A DNA stretch of 64,000 nt from Exiguobacterium sp. J17977. GTDB lineage: Bacteria > Bacillota > Bacilli > Exiguobacteriales > Exiguobacteriaceae. The notes beneath the pieces were generated by a model. It worked only from the letters and a program-made list of their open reading frames with translations. It made no database searches and was not told where the DNA came from. Every line of letters begins with the position of its first letter. Within the stretch, counting starts at the first letter, position 1. Made by a program: the position numbers and the translations under genes. Location: assembly GCF_018616375.1 (NCBI RefSeq), contig NZ_JAEQBB010000001.1, positions 620,001-684,000 of the forward strand, in the 5' to 3' direction. Positions 17,710-25,940 of the stretch are shown one piece after another.

Positions 17710-18038
17710 AAGCGTAGTCCCTCTCTTCAAAGAAATAGTGGTTTCCAATGTTATCTCGTTAGTTCTTACCCGAAATGAAAAAGGAACTAACGAAAACCTG
17801 GAAGATTAAAGTAGCAACGGTCTACTACTAGGGGAAGCCTCGACCGAACAAAATGGCCTCGCCTCAACAGTGAGGGATGCCTGATTGCGTACTTTCCTAT
17901 CCTATCATAAAATAAATCCTCGTCACAACGAGGAGATAGCGCCAGAATTCGAAGAATTCATGACTCTTGCGCATACTGTTTCATTATTTCGCCGAAGTTC
18001 GTTATGCTAACCATATATAAAGAAGGGAAGTGGCAAAC
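17710..18038. other. Intergenic region between ptsI and pepA, no gene seen
   Basis: This 329-base divergent region holds both leaders. I see no ORF with a ribosome site. A short hairpin (CCTCGT/ACGAGG around 17920-17935) and a CCTCA/TGAGG hairpin near 17850-17875 are present. A weak -10-like TATGCT lies about 30 bases before pepA. I could not assign a convincing ptsI promoter. Confidence 0.4.
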
Positions 18039-19481
18039 ATGTATCAAGTGAAGGATTTAGATTGGAACGGTTCATACGACACCATCGTCGTCGGAATCGG
18101 TGCGGCCGACACGATTGATGAAGGCCTCGATACGTTGTTTAACGGGCGCGTCAAGTCGCTCATCCAAGCGGCGGACATCTCGACGAAAACAGGAGAAGTG
18201 TCCATCGTCCCGACGTTCGAAGGAACGGTCAAACGCATCCTATTCGTCGGTCTCGGACAACGCAATGAGAATACGCCTGAGAACGTACGCAATTGGTTTG
18301 GGAAAGTCGCAAAACAAATCAAAGCACGTGCCTTCACGGACGTCGCGGTCGCGCTCGACACGTTCGGACCGAATACGGCGAAACTGTTTGCCGAAGCTTA
18401 TGAGATGGCGACGTATGAGCACCCTACATACAAATCGGAACCGAAGCCGGCGAAGTCAGACGTGACGATCACGTTGTTCGGCGCTGGTGCAGAGGAAGAG
18501 GCCTTGACAGGTGCCGCTTACGGACGCGGCGTCAATGTCGCCCGGACGCTCACGATGATGCCGGCCAATATTTTGACGTCGGAAACGCTTGCGGATTATG
18601 CGGTCGAATTGGCCGAACGGCATGGATTCAGCCATCGAATCTTGGAGAAGGAAGAGATGGAGGCGCTCGGAATGGGTGCACTGCTCGCCGTCAACCAAGG
18701 GTCGACCATCCCGCCGAAATTGATCGTCCTCGAATACCGTGGTGCAGGCGATGCGGCGCCCGTCGCCGTCGTCGGAAAAGGGATCACGTTTGACACCGGT
18801 GGTTACTCCATCAAGCCGAAAGACGGCATCGTCGGCATGAAAGGCGATATGGGAGGAGCTGCGACCGTACTCGGCCTATTCGAGACGCTCGCGACGACGA
18901 AACCGAACGTGAACGTCATCGGGGTCATCCCATCGACGGACAACATGATCTCAGGGGACGCGTTCAAACCGGACGATGTCATCACAGCGATGAGCGGAAA
19001 GACGATTGAAGTGCTCAACACCGACGCGGAAGGACGTCTCGTCCTCGCTGATGCGGTCACGTTCGCCAAGACGTATGAGCCGCAAGCCATCATCGATGTG
19101 GCGACGCTCACGGGCGGTGTGCTCGTCGCACTCGGTACAGAAGTGACCGGTTGCCTGACAAACGACGCGTCGCTTTACGGTGCGCTCGAAGCCGCGAGCC
19201 GTGAGACGAACGAACTCGTCTGGCAGATGCCGTACTTTGACGTCTTCATTAAACAAGTCCGGAAATCGGAAGTCGCAGATTTGAACAATTCGCCGGGCCG
19301 TTACGGGCATATGATCTTTGGCGGCGCGTTCGTCGGTGAGTTCGTCGGTGACACGCCGTGGCTCCACCTCGATATCGCCGGGACGAGTGAACGTTCGGCA
19401 GCAAGCGATCTCGGGCCAAAAGGACCTACGGGCGTCATGGTGCGCACGCTCGCGTTGATGCTTGAAGGATGGAAACGTTGA
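18039..19481 (+). CDS. pepA: Leucyl aminopeptidase (M17)
   Basis: Cytosolic two-metal aminopeptidase of 480 residues. The C-terminal catalytic half contains VGKGITFDTGGYSIKP (metal- and substrate-binding Lys and Asp, near residue 250), MKGDMGGAA, and the signature NTDAEGRLVLADA near 328 with Asp and Glu metal ligands. Size is normal. The ATG at 18039 is favoured over GTG 18030 by its distance from AAGGGAAG. It matches B. subtilis yuiE in this syntenic region. Its stop overlaps the TTG start of a small membrane peptide gene by two bases. Confidence 0.94.
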   Translation: MYQVKDLDWNGSYDTIVVGIGAADTIDEGLDTLFNGRVKSLIQAADISTKTGEVSIVPTFEGTVKRILFVGLGQRNENTPENVRNWFGKVAKQIKARAFTDVAVALDTFGPNTAKLFAEAYEMATYEHPTYKSEPKPAKSDVTITLFGAGAEEEALTGAAYGRGVNVARTLTMMPANILTSETLADYAVELAERHGFSHRILEKEEMEALGMGALLAVNQGSTIPPKLIVLEYRGAGDAAPVAVVGKGITFDTGGYSIKPKDGIVGMKGDMGGAATVLGLFETLATTKPNVNVIGVIPSTDNMISGDAFKPDDVITAMSGKTIEVLNTDAEGRLVLADAVTFAKTYEPQAIIDVATLTGGVLVALGTEVTGCLTNDASLYGALEAASRETNELVWQMPYFDVFIKQVRKSEVADLNNSPGRYGHMIFGGAFVGEFVGDTPWLHLDIAGTSERSAASDLGPKGPTGVMVRTLALMLEGWKR

Positions 19482-19636
19482 AGGTAGGATTGTTATTGAT
19501 TGGCGTAGCCGTCGTCTCCGGTCTCGGATACACGGCTTGGCCGAGTCAATGGTTGTTAGGAGTGACCGTTTTATGCGCGGTGCTCGGAATATTGTTTTTG
19601 ATGCAGGAGGGACGACGTGGTCGGAGTAGGGATTGA
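19478..19636 (+). CDS. Small two-helix membrane protein, 52 residues
   Basis: An unlisted short gene. It begins with TTG at 19478 inside the pepA stop region, preceded by AAGGATGG at good spacing, and ends with TGA at 19634-19636. It encodes a Lys, a hydrophobic helix (about 4-20), a short WPSQW turn, a second helix (about 26-42), and a basic tail GRRGRSRD. It overlaps the DUF429 start by 20 bases, so pepA, this gene and the DUF429 gene look translationally coupled. I recognise no family. The amphipathic layout and coupling argue that it is real, but protein evidence is lacking. Confidence 0.6.
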   Translation: MKVGLLLIGVAVVSGLGYTAWPSQWLLGVTVLCAVLGILFLMQEGRRGRSRD

Positions 19637-20276
19637 TGGCGCGCGCGGGAGCTGGGTACGAATCACGTACGATAGCATCTCGCTCTGTTTGACCATCTCA
19701 GAAAAATTGGAAGACTTATTGATTGAAGGGGCCGTTCATTTTGTCGACATGCCGAAAGACTTGGCGACGATCGATGCGCCGGACCGATTGTGCGACGCCT
19801 GGATGCGGTCGCAACTGAAGCAGCGGAAGTCATCGATTTTCACGCCACCGATTCAAGACGTGCTCATGGAGTCGTCTTATGCCGAGGCGAACGCGAAGAG
19901 CCGGGAACTGGTCGGAAAAGGAATCAGTAAACAGGCGTGGAACCTGGTGCCGCGAATCCGTGAGTTTCAAACGATTACGGATGCGGACGTCTACGAGTCG
20001 CATCCCGAAGTGTGCTTCGCCGTCATGACGGGGAACGAGGCGGCCTTCAGCAAGAAGACCGAGGCAGGAGAGCTCGAACGGATTGAGTTGTTGCGCCGCT
20101 ATTCGAACAGCTCGCCATGGAAATGGAAGATGTCGAACGTGCAAGTCGATGATATCATCGACGCCTGTATTTTGGCCGTTGCCGCCTATGAGGCGGGCAC
20201 GACCGGAATGGTGACGCATCCGGATCAAACTGAAGGGGCGCCGTTCGTGGCGGTACCAAAGACAAAAGAGCGATGA
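19617..20276 (+). CDS. DUF429 family protein (predicted RNase H-fold nuclease)
   Basis: Cytosolic protein of 219 residues. The start VGVGIDGARGSW has the first acidic residue of an RNase H-like fold, and MPKDLATIDAPDRLCDAWMR and the PPIQDVL segment match DUF429/COG4923. A final block DDIIDACILAVAAYEAG carries conserved aspartates. The start is GTG at 19617, with AGGAGGG six bases upstream. It is coupled to the small membrane gene before it. The last codons form half of a shared terminator. The substrate is unknown. Confidence 0.82.
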   Translation: MVGVGIDGARGSWVRITYDSISLCLTISEKLEDLLIEGAVHFVDMPKDLATIDAPDRLCDAWMRSQLKQRKSSIFTPPIQDVLMESSYAEANAKSRELVGKGISKQAWNLVPRIREFQTITDADVYESHPEVCFAVMTGNEAAFSKKTEAGELERIELLRRYSNSSPWKWKMSNVQVDDIIDACILAVAAYEAGTTGMVTHPDQTEGAPFVAVPKTKER

Positions 20277-20293
20277 CACGTCATCGCTCTTTT
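20264..20293. terminator. Shared terminator built from the 3' codons of two genes
   Basis: Thirteen-base-pair perfect stem (20264-20276 with 20281-20293) with CACG loop. Both stop codons lie in the stem, and both proteins end in Lys-Glu-Arg as a result. Confidence 0.88.
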
Positions 20294-21408
20294 GGTGTCG
20301 TCGGCCCGGTGACGAACTTCCACATATAATGAAATACTTGGGCGTTATAGAGCGCTTTGAGCAGGACGGCCAACACCGGACCTAAAATGAAGCCAAGCAC
20401 ACCGAACAGCTGGAGCCCGACAAAAATCGAAATGAGGGCGGCGAGCGGGTCGAGCCCGATGTGAGAGCCGACGATTTTCGGTTCGGCCAGGTTGCGTTGC
20501 ACGATGACGATGATATAGAGGACGACGAGGCCGATTGCGAGGAACCATTCGCCCGTGACGGCGGCATAGGCGGCCCACGGCAATAATAGCGTCCCGACAC
20601 CGAGGTATGGCAACAAGTCAAAGATGGCGGCGAGCAGGGCGAACGAGAACGGGTTGTCGACACGGAGAATGAACATGCCGATTAAGACGATTCCGAACGT
20701 GATCGAGATGAGCGTCAATTGCGCGCGGACGTAACCGAAAAGCGCTGAGCGCAAATTCGTCATAACGAGTTCGAACTCCTTGAAGCCTTTACGTTCATTC
20801 AAGCGAGCGATGGACTTCATATAGTTCGGCCAGTCTTTCGTGATGAAGAACCAGGCGAGCACGATGACGATGAACAAGAGCAAAACGAGCGGCAACGCAC
20901 TCAAGATGTCTTGCAACAAGCCGGCGACACCTCGGGACAAGACGCCGATTGCGGCACCGAGTTGGACACCGATTTCGGTGATGCCACCTTCGAGCGAGTT
21001 CGCTTGTCCGGGGTTCAGCCGTTGGATGCTGTCGTACGCATCGTTGACCAACGGGGCGAGTTTTTCATTGAACAGGCGTTGTATGTATTCGGTGAACGTT
21101 TCAATCTGAGCAGGCAGTTTTTCGGCGGCGATCGTCAAGTAGCGAATGAGTTGCGTCACGACGATGGCGATGATTCCGCTGACGGCGCTCATGACAATCA
21201 ACAAGGACACGAGGGTGCCGAGGGCGCGTGGTAACTTGGTCTCACGCTCGAACCAATTGACGAGCGGGACCGTCAACAAGGATAACAAGAGAGCGAACAC
21301 GAATGGATACGTGTACGTGAAGAGGACACTCAATCCCCAGATGACGAAGACGAGACCGATGATGACGAGCAGGAGACGAAGTAATTGCCATAGTCTGGCT
21401 GGCGACAC
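20281..21408 (-). CDS. AI-2E family permease, YtvI-like
   Basis: Polytopic membrane protein of 375 residues with about eight helices in the AI-2E transporter (PF01594) layout. Helices at the N-terminus are followed by a large soluble segment (about 90-150), then a C-terminal bundle with LLPYLGVGTLLLPW and GSHIGLDPLAAL-type motifs. Members include sporulation protein YtvI and sodium/proton-linked exporters. GTG 21408 is chosen because AAAGGGG lies nine bases upstream; the longer TTG start at 21432 is not supported. No partner gene indicates a substrate. Confidence 0.8.
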   Translation of the reverse strand: MSPARLWQLLRLLLVIIGLVFVIWGLSVLFTYTYPFVFALLLSLLTVPLVNWFERETKLPRALGTLVSLLIVMSAVSGIIAIVVTQLIRYLTIAAEKLPAQIETFTEYIQRLFNEKLAPLVNDAYDSIQRLNPGQANSLEGGITEIGVQLGAAIGVLSRGVAGLLQDILSALPLVLLLFIVIVLAWFFITKDWPNYMKSIARLNERKGFKEFELVMTNLRSALFGYVRAQLTLISITFGIVLIGMFILRVDNPFSFALLAAIFDLLPYLGVGTLLLPWAAYAAVTGEWFLAIGLVVLYIIVIVQRNLAEPKIVGSHIGLDPLAALISIFVGLQLFGVLGFILGPVLAVLLKALYNAQVFHYMWKFVTGPTTPKER

Positions 21409-21493
21409 GTTGCATAGCCCCTTTCCGAACAATTGGATTGAGCATAGTATACCACGCGAGCGGTAAATATAGAGGATGGATAGGTGATTAAAT

Positions 21494-22282
21494 ATGAAGG
21501 AATTACAACGACGAATCGATCAAATGATTATTCATTTAGGTGGCTATTGGCGGCCGCTATCGGGGTTGGCCCGACTGCTAGAAGAAGTCGGTGAAGTCGG
21601 CGGGGCGTTGTATGCGAACGACGAGCCGGCGCTGCGGGAAGAACTGATGGACGTATTCGTCATTTCGACGTGTCTGGCGAACCAGTACGCCATCACGCTT
21701 CAGCGTCAAGAGGCAGGAAGTGATGAGGAGGCGCAGGACAAGACGTACTATCGGCTCGTCCGTGAAGCCGGGGAAGTCGGGCGAATTTTAAACGCCTATG
21801 AAGGGGACAAAAAACTGAAGGCGTCCGCGACGCCAGGGTCGTTACAGCGTCATATTGAGGCCGTCCAACAAGCGGTCCTCGATCTCGCGTCTCAACACGA
21901 GTTTGATTTGTATGCAGCGATCGTCGCGCTCATCGAAGACAAGTCGTCCCGTGACTTCGGGCGCTTCGACCATACCCCGGACCCGATCACCGAAGAATCG
22001 GTCCGCATTTATTCGGCATATGTCGAAGGACGGTACTGGGGTGGGGTGGAGGCTAAACCTTTCGAGGAAGCGAGCCGATATAGAGAGCGAGAAGGGCATT
22101 TGACGCGATTTTTAAAAATTGCCGAAGTGGAAGGGCTTGACGGGTTCGTCGTCCGTCAGCCAGACCCTCCGCTCCAAACAAACGGCTCGTTGACTGCAGC
22201 TTTCCAGCTCCCGGAATCTTTCGTGGTCGAGACCGAGCGGCATGGTGCCGATACGTTCTGGATTGTTCGAAAACAAGGGTAA
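21494..22282 (+). CDS. MazG-like nucleotide pyrophosphohydrolase family protein
   Basis: Helical protein of 262 residues. The first half has LLEEVGEVGG followed by REELMDVFV, the ExxE...ExxD metal-binding pattern of MazG/all-alpha NTP pyrophosphatases. A second partly similar block starts YYRLVREAGEVGRILN (about 90-150), suggesting an internal duplication with lost acidic residues. The C-terminal third is unrecognised. Such enzymes hydrolyse non-canonical NTPs. A weak hairpin follows the stop (AAGGG/CCCTT), before the amidase gene. Confidence 0.7.
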   Translation: MKELQRRIDQMIIHLGGYWRPLSGLARLLEEVGEVGGALYANDEPALREELMDVFVISTCLANQYAITLQRQEAGSDEEAQDKTYYRLVREAGEVGRILNAYEGDKKLKASATPGSLQRHIEAVQQAVLDLASQHEFDLYAAIVALIEDKSSRDFGRFDHTPDPITEESVRIYSAYVEGRYWGGVEAKPFEEASRYREREGHLTRFLKIAEVEGLDGFVVRQPDPPLQTNGSLTAAFQLPESFVVETERHGADTFWIVRKQG

Positions 22283-22409
22283 AAAACATTCCCCTTTTTT
22301 GTAAAAAGTATTCATCATTTTTTCAAATATTTACTTTTTTAATAAAAGCAATGTGCTACTATGAAGGTGTTGTCAGTTGCGAAGTGCGTAGAAGAAAGGA
22401 ATATTTTGG

Positions 22410-24353
22410 ATGAATATGAAGCTTTTTAAACTTGCCCTCATCATGATCGTCTTGTTGTTTTCAATCCAAATACCGTCAGCTGAAGCGGCTACTTTGGATG
22501 GAGAAACAACTGTCAATCTAAATGTGCGGGCTACACCGAGCACGAACGGAAAATTGATTCAAACGCTAAAAAAGGGAACGAAAGTAAAATATGGAACTTA
22601 TAACAAAGAGTGGAGCAAGATATATTTAAACAGTCGTACGTATTACGCTTCGGCCCAGTATATCAAGCGAATCACCGCACCAGCTACGACGGTGACGAAG
22701 CAAGCGGCCACCTCGACAGGCGTGACCACGGTCAACTTGAACATCCGTGTGTCCGCCCACAGCCAAGCGACCGTGTATCGGACGCTCAAGAAAGGCACGA
22801 CCGTCCAATATGCGGTCCACAACTCGTCTTGGGCGAAAGTATACGTCGACGGTAAAACGTATTATGCGGCCAAGGCGTATATCGCGCCGAAAGTCGTCAC
22901 CTCGACACCGGCCGTGACGAAAGAGGATGGCTACGCCAACCGGGAGTTGAAGCTGTTCGGGGAACGGAATCAAAAGTCGACCGTACTGAAGGTGTTACCG
23001 GTCAACTCGAAAGTTGTCTCGAGCAAGTACAACACGAGCTGGTCGATCGTCTATCTTGGTAGTGAGACGTTCTTCACGCCGACCGCCTGGATCACAGCGG
23101 GTGCCCCGGCCGCTCCTCCGGTGACGACACAACCGCCAGTGGTGAAAACGGATGGTTACGCCAACCGTGAGCTGAAGTTGTTCGGTCAGCGCAATCAACG
23201 TTCGACGGTGTTGAAAGTATTGCCGATCAAGTCGAAGGTCGTCTCGAGCAAGTACAACACGAGCTGGTCGGTCGTCTATCTCGGGAACGAGACGTACTAC
23301 ACGCCGACCGTCGGAATCACGACGGGTGCGCCTCCGGTGGCAAAACCGCCGGCAGCGAAGCCACCGGTCGTTCAAAAAGTACAGGGCTATGCGAATCGGA
23401 ATGCGAACCTCTACAAGAAGACGCTTCAGTCGTCACCGGTCGCTCGCGTATTGCCGCAGTATACGACGGTGACATATAGCAAACACAATACGAGCTGGTC
23501 GGTCGTCTATATCGGGACGGAGACGTTCTATACACCAACGTCTTGGTTGACGGCTGGGAAGGCACCGGCCGCACCTGCGGCCAAGCCGCAAGGGAAAGTG
23601 TACACGAATACCCCGGGTGACGTCTTGAACGTCCGGGCGAGCGCCTCGGCGAGCTCGACAGTTCTCGGTCGACTCGCACACGGCACCCAAGTCGACCATT
23701 ACGGTTCGACGAACGGCTTCTATAAAATCAAGTACAATGGCCGCGACGGCTATATCTCGACGGCTTACGCGATGACGCTCAAACCGAACGCGGCAAGCAA
23801 TGCCGTCATCGTCCTCGATGCGGGACATGGTGGGCGTGACCCGGGTGCGGTCAGTGGATCGCTCTACGAGAAGACGGTCGTCCTCGACGTTTCGAAACGG
23901 GTCGAGACGTATCTTCGCTCGAAATATGGATATGAGGTCCGATTGACGCGCTCGACGGACGTCTATTTGACGCTCGATCAACGCGTTCAGACTGCCAAGA
24001 CGCTTCGCGGCAACTTGTTCGTCAGCCTGCATACGAACGCGGCGACGACTCCTGCGGCCAAAGGCGTCGAAACATTCTATTCGTCTTATTCGGCCCATAG
24101 CGCCAAGAGTCGTGTCCTCGCAACGAATATCCAGTCTAACTTGATGGGGAAAATGTCCGGGATGACGAACCGTGGCGTCAAGACGGCCAACTATTATGTC
24201 ATCAGTTATAATACGATGCCATCGGCCCTCGTCGAACTCGGCTTCATTTCATCTCCGCAAGACGTCACACATTTACGGAGTGACGCTTCACGCCAACGGA
24301 TGGCGGAAGGCGTCGCAGAAGGCATTGCCCAATACGTACGCGCTTATCATTAA
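22410..24353 (+). CDS. Secreted N-acetylmuramoyl-L-alanine amidase with SH3-like repeats
   Basis: Cell-wall hydrolase of 647 residues. A signal peptide (1-27, ending AEAA) leads into two SH3b domains (about 30-90 and 97-155), three long similar repeats beginning GYANR at residues 174, 249 and 326, then a further SH3b (about 397-455). The C-terminal Amidase_3 domain (about 465-645) has zinc ligands in DAGHGG, the Glu in YEKTVV, SLHTNA and the catalytic Glu in VELGF. The repeats should bind peptidoglycan. AAAGGA lies before the ATG. An extended -10-like TGCTACTAT precedes it (about 22353). Confidence 0.92.
   Translation: MNMKLFKLALIMIVLLFSIQIPSAEAATLDGETTVNLNVRATPSTNGKLIQTLKKGTKVKYGTYNKEWSKIYLNSRTYYASAQYIKRITAPATTVTKQAATSTGVTTVNLNIRVSAHSQATVYRTLKKGTTVQYAVHNSSWAKVYVDGKTYYAAKAYIAPKVVTSTPAVTKEDGYANRELKLFGERNQKSTVLKVLPVNSKVVSSKYNTSWSIVYLGSETFFTPTAWITAGAPAAPPVTTQPPVVKTDGYANRELKLFGQRNQRSTVLKVLPIKSKVVSSKYNTSWSVVYLGNETYYTPTVGITTGAPPVAKPPAAKPPVVQKVQGYANRNANLYKKTLQSSPVARVLPQYTTVTYSKHNTSWSVVYIGTETFYTPTSWLTAGKAPAAPAAKPQGKVYTNTPGDVLNVRASASASSTVLGRLAHGTQVDHYGSTNGFYKIKYNGRDGYISTAYAMTLKPNAASNAVIVLDAGHGGRDPGAVSGSLYEKTVVLDVSKRVETYLRSKYGYEVRLTRSTDVYLTLDQRVQTAKTLRGNLFVSLHTNAATTPAAKGVETFYSSYSAHSAKSRVLATNIQSNLMGKMSGMTNRGVKTANYYVISYNTMPSALVELGFISSPQDVTHLRSDASRQRMAEGVAEGIAQYVRAYH
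22929..23590 (+). repeat. Three in-gene tandem repeats (75-77 codons each)
   Basis: Within the amidase gene, units start at 22929, 23154 and 23385 (period 225 then 231 bases). The first two are nearly identical in protein (NREL-KLFG, VVSSKYNTSWS). The third is more diverged. Linkers are Pro/Ala-rich and vary. Confidence 0.85.
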
Positions 24354-24368
24354 GCTTCATCCATTATA

Positions 24369-24403
24369 AAACTGCCCCGACTCATAACGAGTCGGGGCAG
24401 TTT
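24369..24403. terminator. Shared terminator between the amidase gene and nrdF
   Basis: Fifteen-base-pair perfect stem (24369-24383 with 24389-24403) with ATAAC loop. Confidence 0.88.
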
Positions 24404-24407
24404 GTGC

Positions 24408-25448
24408 TTACAAGTCGTCGAAGCCGTTGGCGTCGGTGACTTTGGCGTATGAGCGTGATTTCTGTTCGAAGAAGTCAGATTTCGTAGCATTCAATGAGTC
24501 GTCTGAATAGGCGCGAATCCAAGGCATGACATCTTCATTGAACCCTTCATACAGATCGTTCAAACCGATGACACGGAGGCGCTTGTTGGCGAGGTATTTG
24601 ACGTAGTCGCGCATCTCGCTGACGTCGAGCCCATCGAGGTCGCGCAACACGTACTCACACCACTCGATTTCAAGGTCGACGGCTTCCGCCATCGTGTCAT
24701 AGACGAACTGGCTGAAGCTGCCGTCCGCGTCGATCTCCGGATTTTCCGTTAAGACGGCCCGAAGCAACTGGCTGACGAAATACGAGTGTTGCATCTCGTC
24801 ACGTTGGATGTAACTGATCATCGTCGACGTGCCGACCATCTTCTGATGGCGCGCCAAGTTGTAGAAGTAGGCGAAACCAGAATAGAAGTTGATCCCTTCG
24901 AGGATGATTGAGGCGACGAGCGATTTGGCGAACGTCTCGGCCGTTTGGTCGGCGCGGAAGTCCTCATATAAGTCCAAGATGAATTGGTTGCGTTTCATGA
25001 CCATCTCGTCGTCCTTGGCGATATCGAAAATGCGATTTTGCTCGCTGAGCGGGACGAGGCTCGAGAGGACGTAGCTATACGATTGGTTATGCACGACTTC
25101 CTGCTGGGCGATGACGGCGAGCACGGCGTGCACCGACGAGTCCGATGAGAACATCGACGACTCGAGGATGTAACGCGTCTGCACCGAGTCAAGGATTGAC
25201 AACAGGCCGATGATGCGTTTGAAGGCGTCTTGCTCGCGCTCCGTCAACTGCGGCCATTGTTGCATGTCTTTGGACATCGAGATCTCATCCGGAATCCAGA
25301 AGTTCGAGAGCAGTTGCTTATAGATGGTATAAAACTGTGGATAGGCGATGTCGTTCCAATTCACGATGGAACTCGTCTCGCCCCCGATAATGGCTGTCGC
25401 CCGGTTAGGATGTTTGGGCGACAGTAGTTTGATCTTTTGAATGGTCAT
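24408..25448 (-). CDS. nrdF: Ribonucleotide reductase beta subunit, class I
   Basis: Radical-generating subunit of 346 residues with the ferritin-like diiron/dimanganese fold. All metal ligands are visible: Asp87 (LLSILD), Glu117 and His120 (QQEVVH), Glu184 (LEGINFYS), Glu218 and His221 (RDEMQH). The radical Tyr is Tyr124, seven residues after Glu117. Start 25448 is nine bases from AAGGAG; ATG 25454 is only three bases away. The gene overlaps the upstream flavodoxin gene by 44 bases, implying coupling. The LDSVQTRY stretch looks partly NrdB-like, so the subclass (Ia/Ib) is not certain. Confidence 0.93.
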   Translation of the reverse strand: MTIQKIKLLSPKHPNRATAIIGGETSSIVNWNDIAYPQFYTIYKQLLSNFWIPDEISMSKDMQQWPQLTEREQDAFKRIIGLLSILDSVQTRYILESSMFSSDSSVHAVLAVIAQQEVVHNQSYSYVLSSLVPLSEQNRIFDIAKDDEMVMKRNQFILDLYEDFRADQTAETFAKSLVASIILEGINFYSGFAYFYNLARHQKMVGTSTMISYIQRDEMQHSYFVSQLLRAVLTENPEIDADGSFSQFVYDTMAEAVDLEIEWCEYVLRDLDGLDVSEMRDYVKYLANKRLRVIGLNDLYEGFNEDVMPWIRAYSDDSLNATKSDFFEQKSRSYAKVTDANGFDDL

Positions 25449-25911
25449 GGACATATACTCCTTCTTCGGCGTTTCTAGCCAACCGTTCGGCCCAATGACG
25501 GACGTTGTACGGTTGATTGCGCGGTGATTGCTCGATTTTCAACGTTTCACCGGCGAGGGGAATCCCGTATTTTGAAAGGTGGTACGCCATCTCATCGACC
25601 GCTCGGCAGAAGTGGACGAACATCTTGTCCCCGGTCCCGAACACGGCGGCTTGGCGAAGCGGCACGTTGAGCTCTTTCAAGACGAGTCGGAACGTGTCTT
25701 TCATCTCGTCCGGCAGGACGCCGTCGGCCCACGTGTACGACCCGAAATAGACGAGGTCGTACGTGGTGAGCGAGCGGGCCTCGCGATGGCCGATGCGGTC
25801 CGCTTCGAGCAAGACGACGCGGTCGCCCCGATTAACGTGGGTTTCTTGAATCAGCTCGGCGACCTCTTCTGTATTCCCACTCATGGAACTGTAGACGATG
25901 GCGATATGCAT
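25405..25911 (-). CDS. Flavodoxin within the nrd operon
   Basis: Short-chain flavodoxin of 168 residues. FMN phosphate-binding loop SSMSGNTEE is at residues 8-16, and the isoalloxazine loop GSYTWADG near 57. It is longer and more flavodoxin-like than typical NrdI, but sits where nrdI normally lies, between nrdE and nrdF. It may deliver electrons or oxidant for cofactor assembly in NrdF, or act as reductant. YumC (8210) could reduce it. ATG 25911 follows AAAGGTGGG. The gene's end is inside nrdF. Confidence 0.88.
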   Translation of the reverse strand: MHIAIVYSSMSGNTEEVAELIQETHVNRGDRVVLLEADRIGHREARSLTTYDLVYFGSYTWADGVLPDEMKDTFRLVLKELNVPLRQAAVFGTGDKMFVHFCRAVDEMAYHLSKYGIPLAGETLKIEQSPRNQPYNVRHWAERLARNAEEGVYVHDHSKDQTTVAQTS

Positions 25912-25940
25912 GGTCGTTCCCACCTTTCTGTTACGTGACG

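Noticed and set aside
22283-22310. Terminator after the MazG-like gene
   Set aside because: The stem would be five base pairs with a 14-base loop, too weak to call, though a T-run is present.
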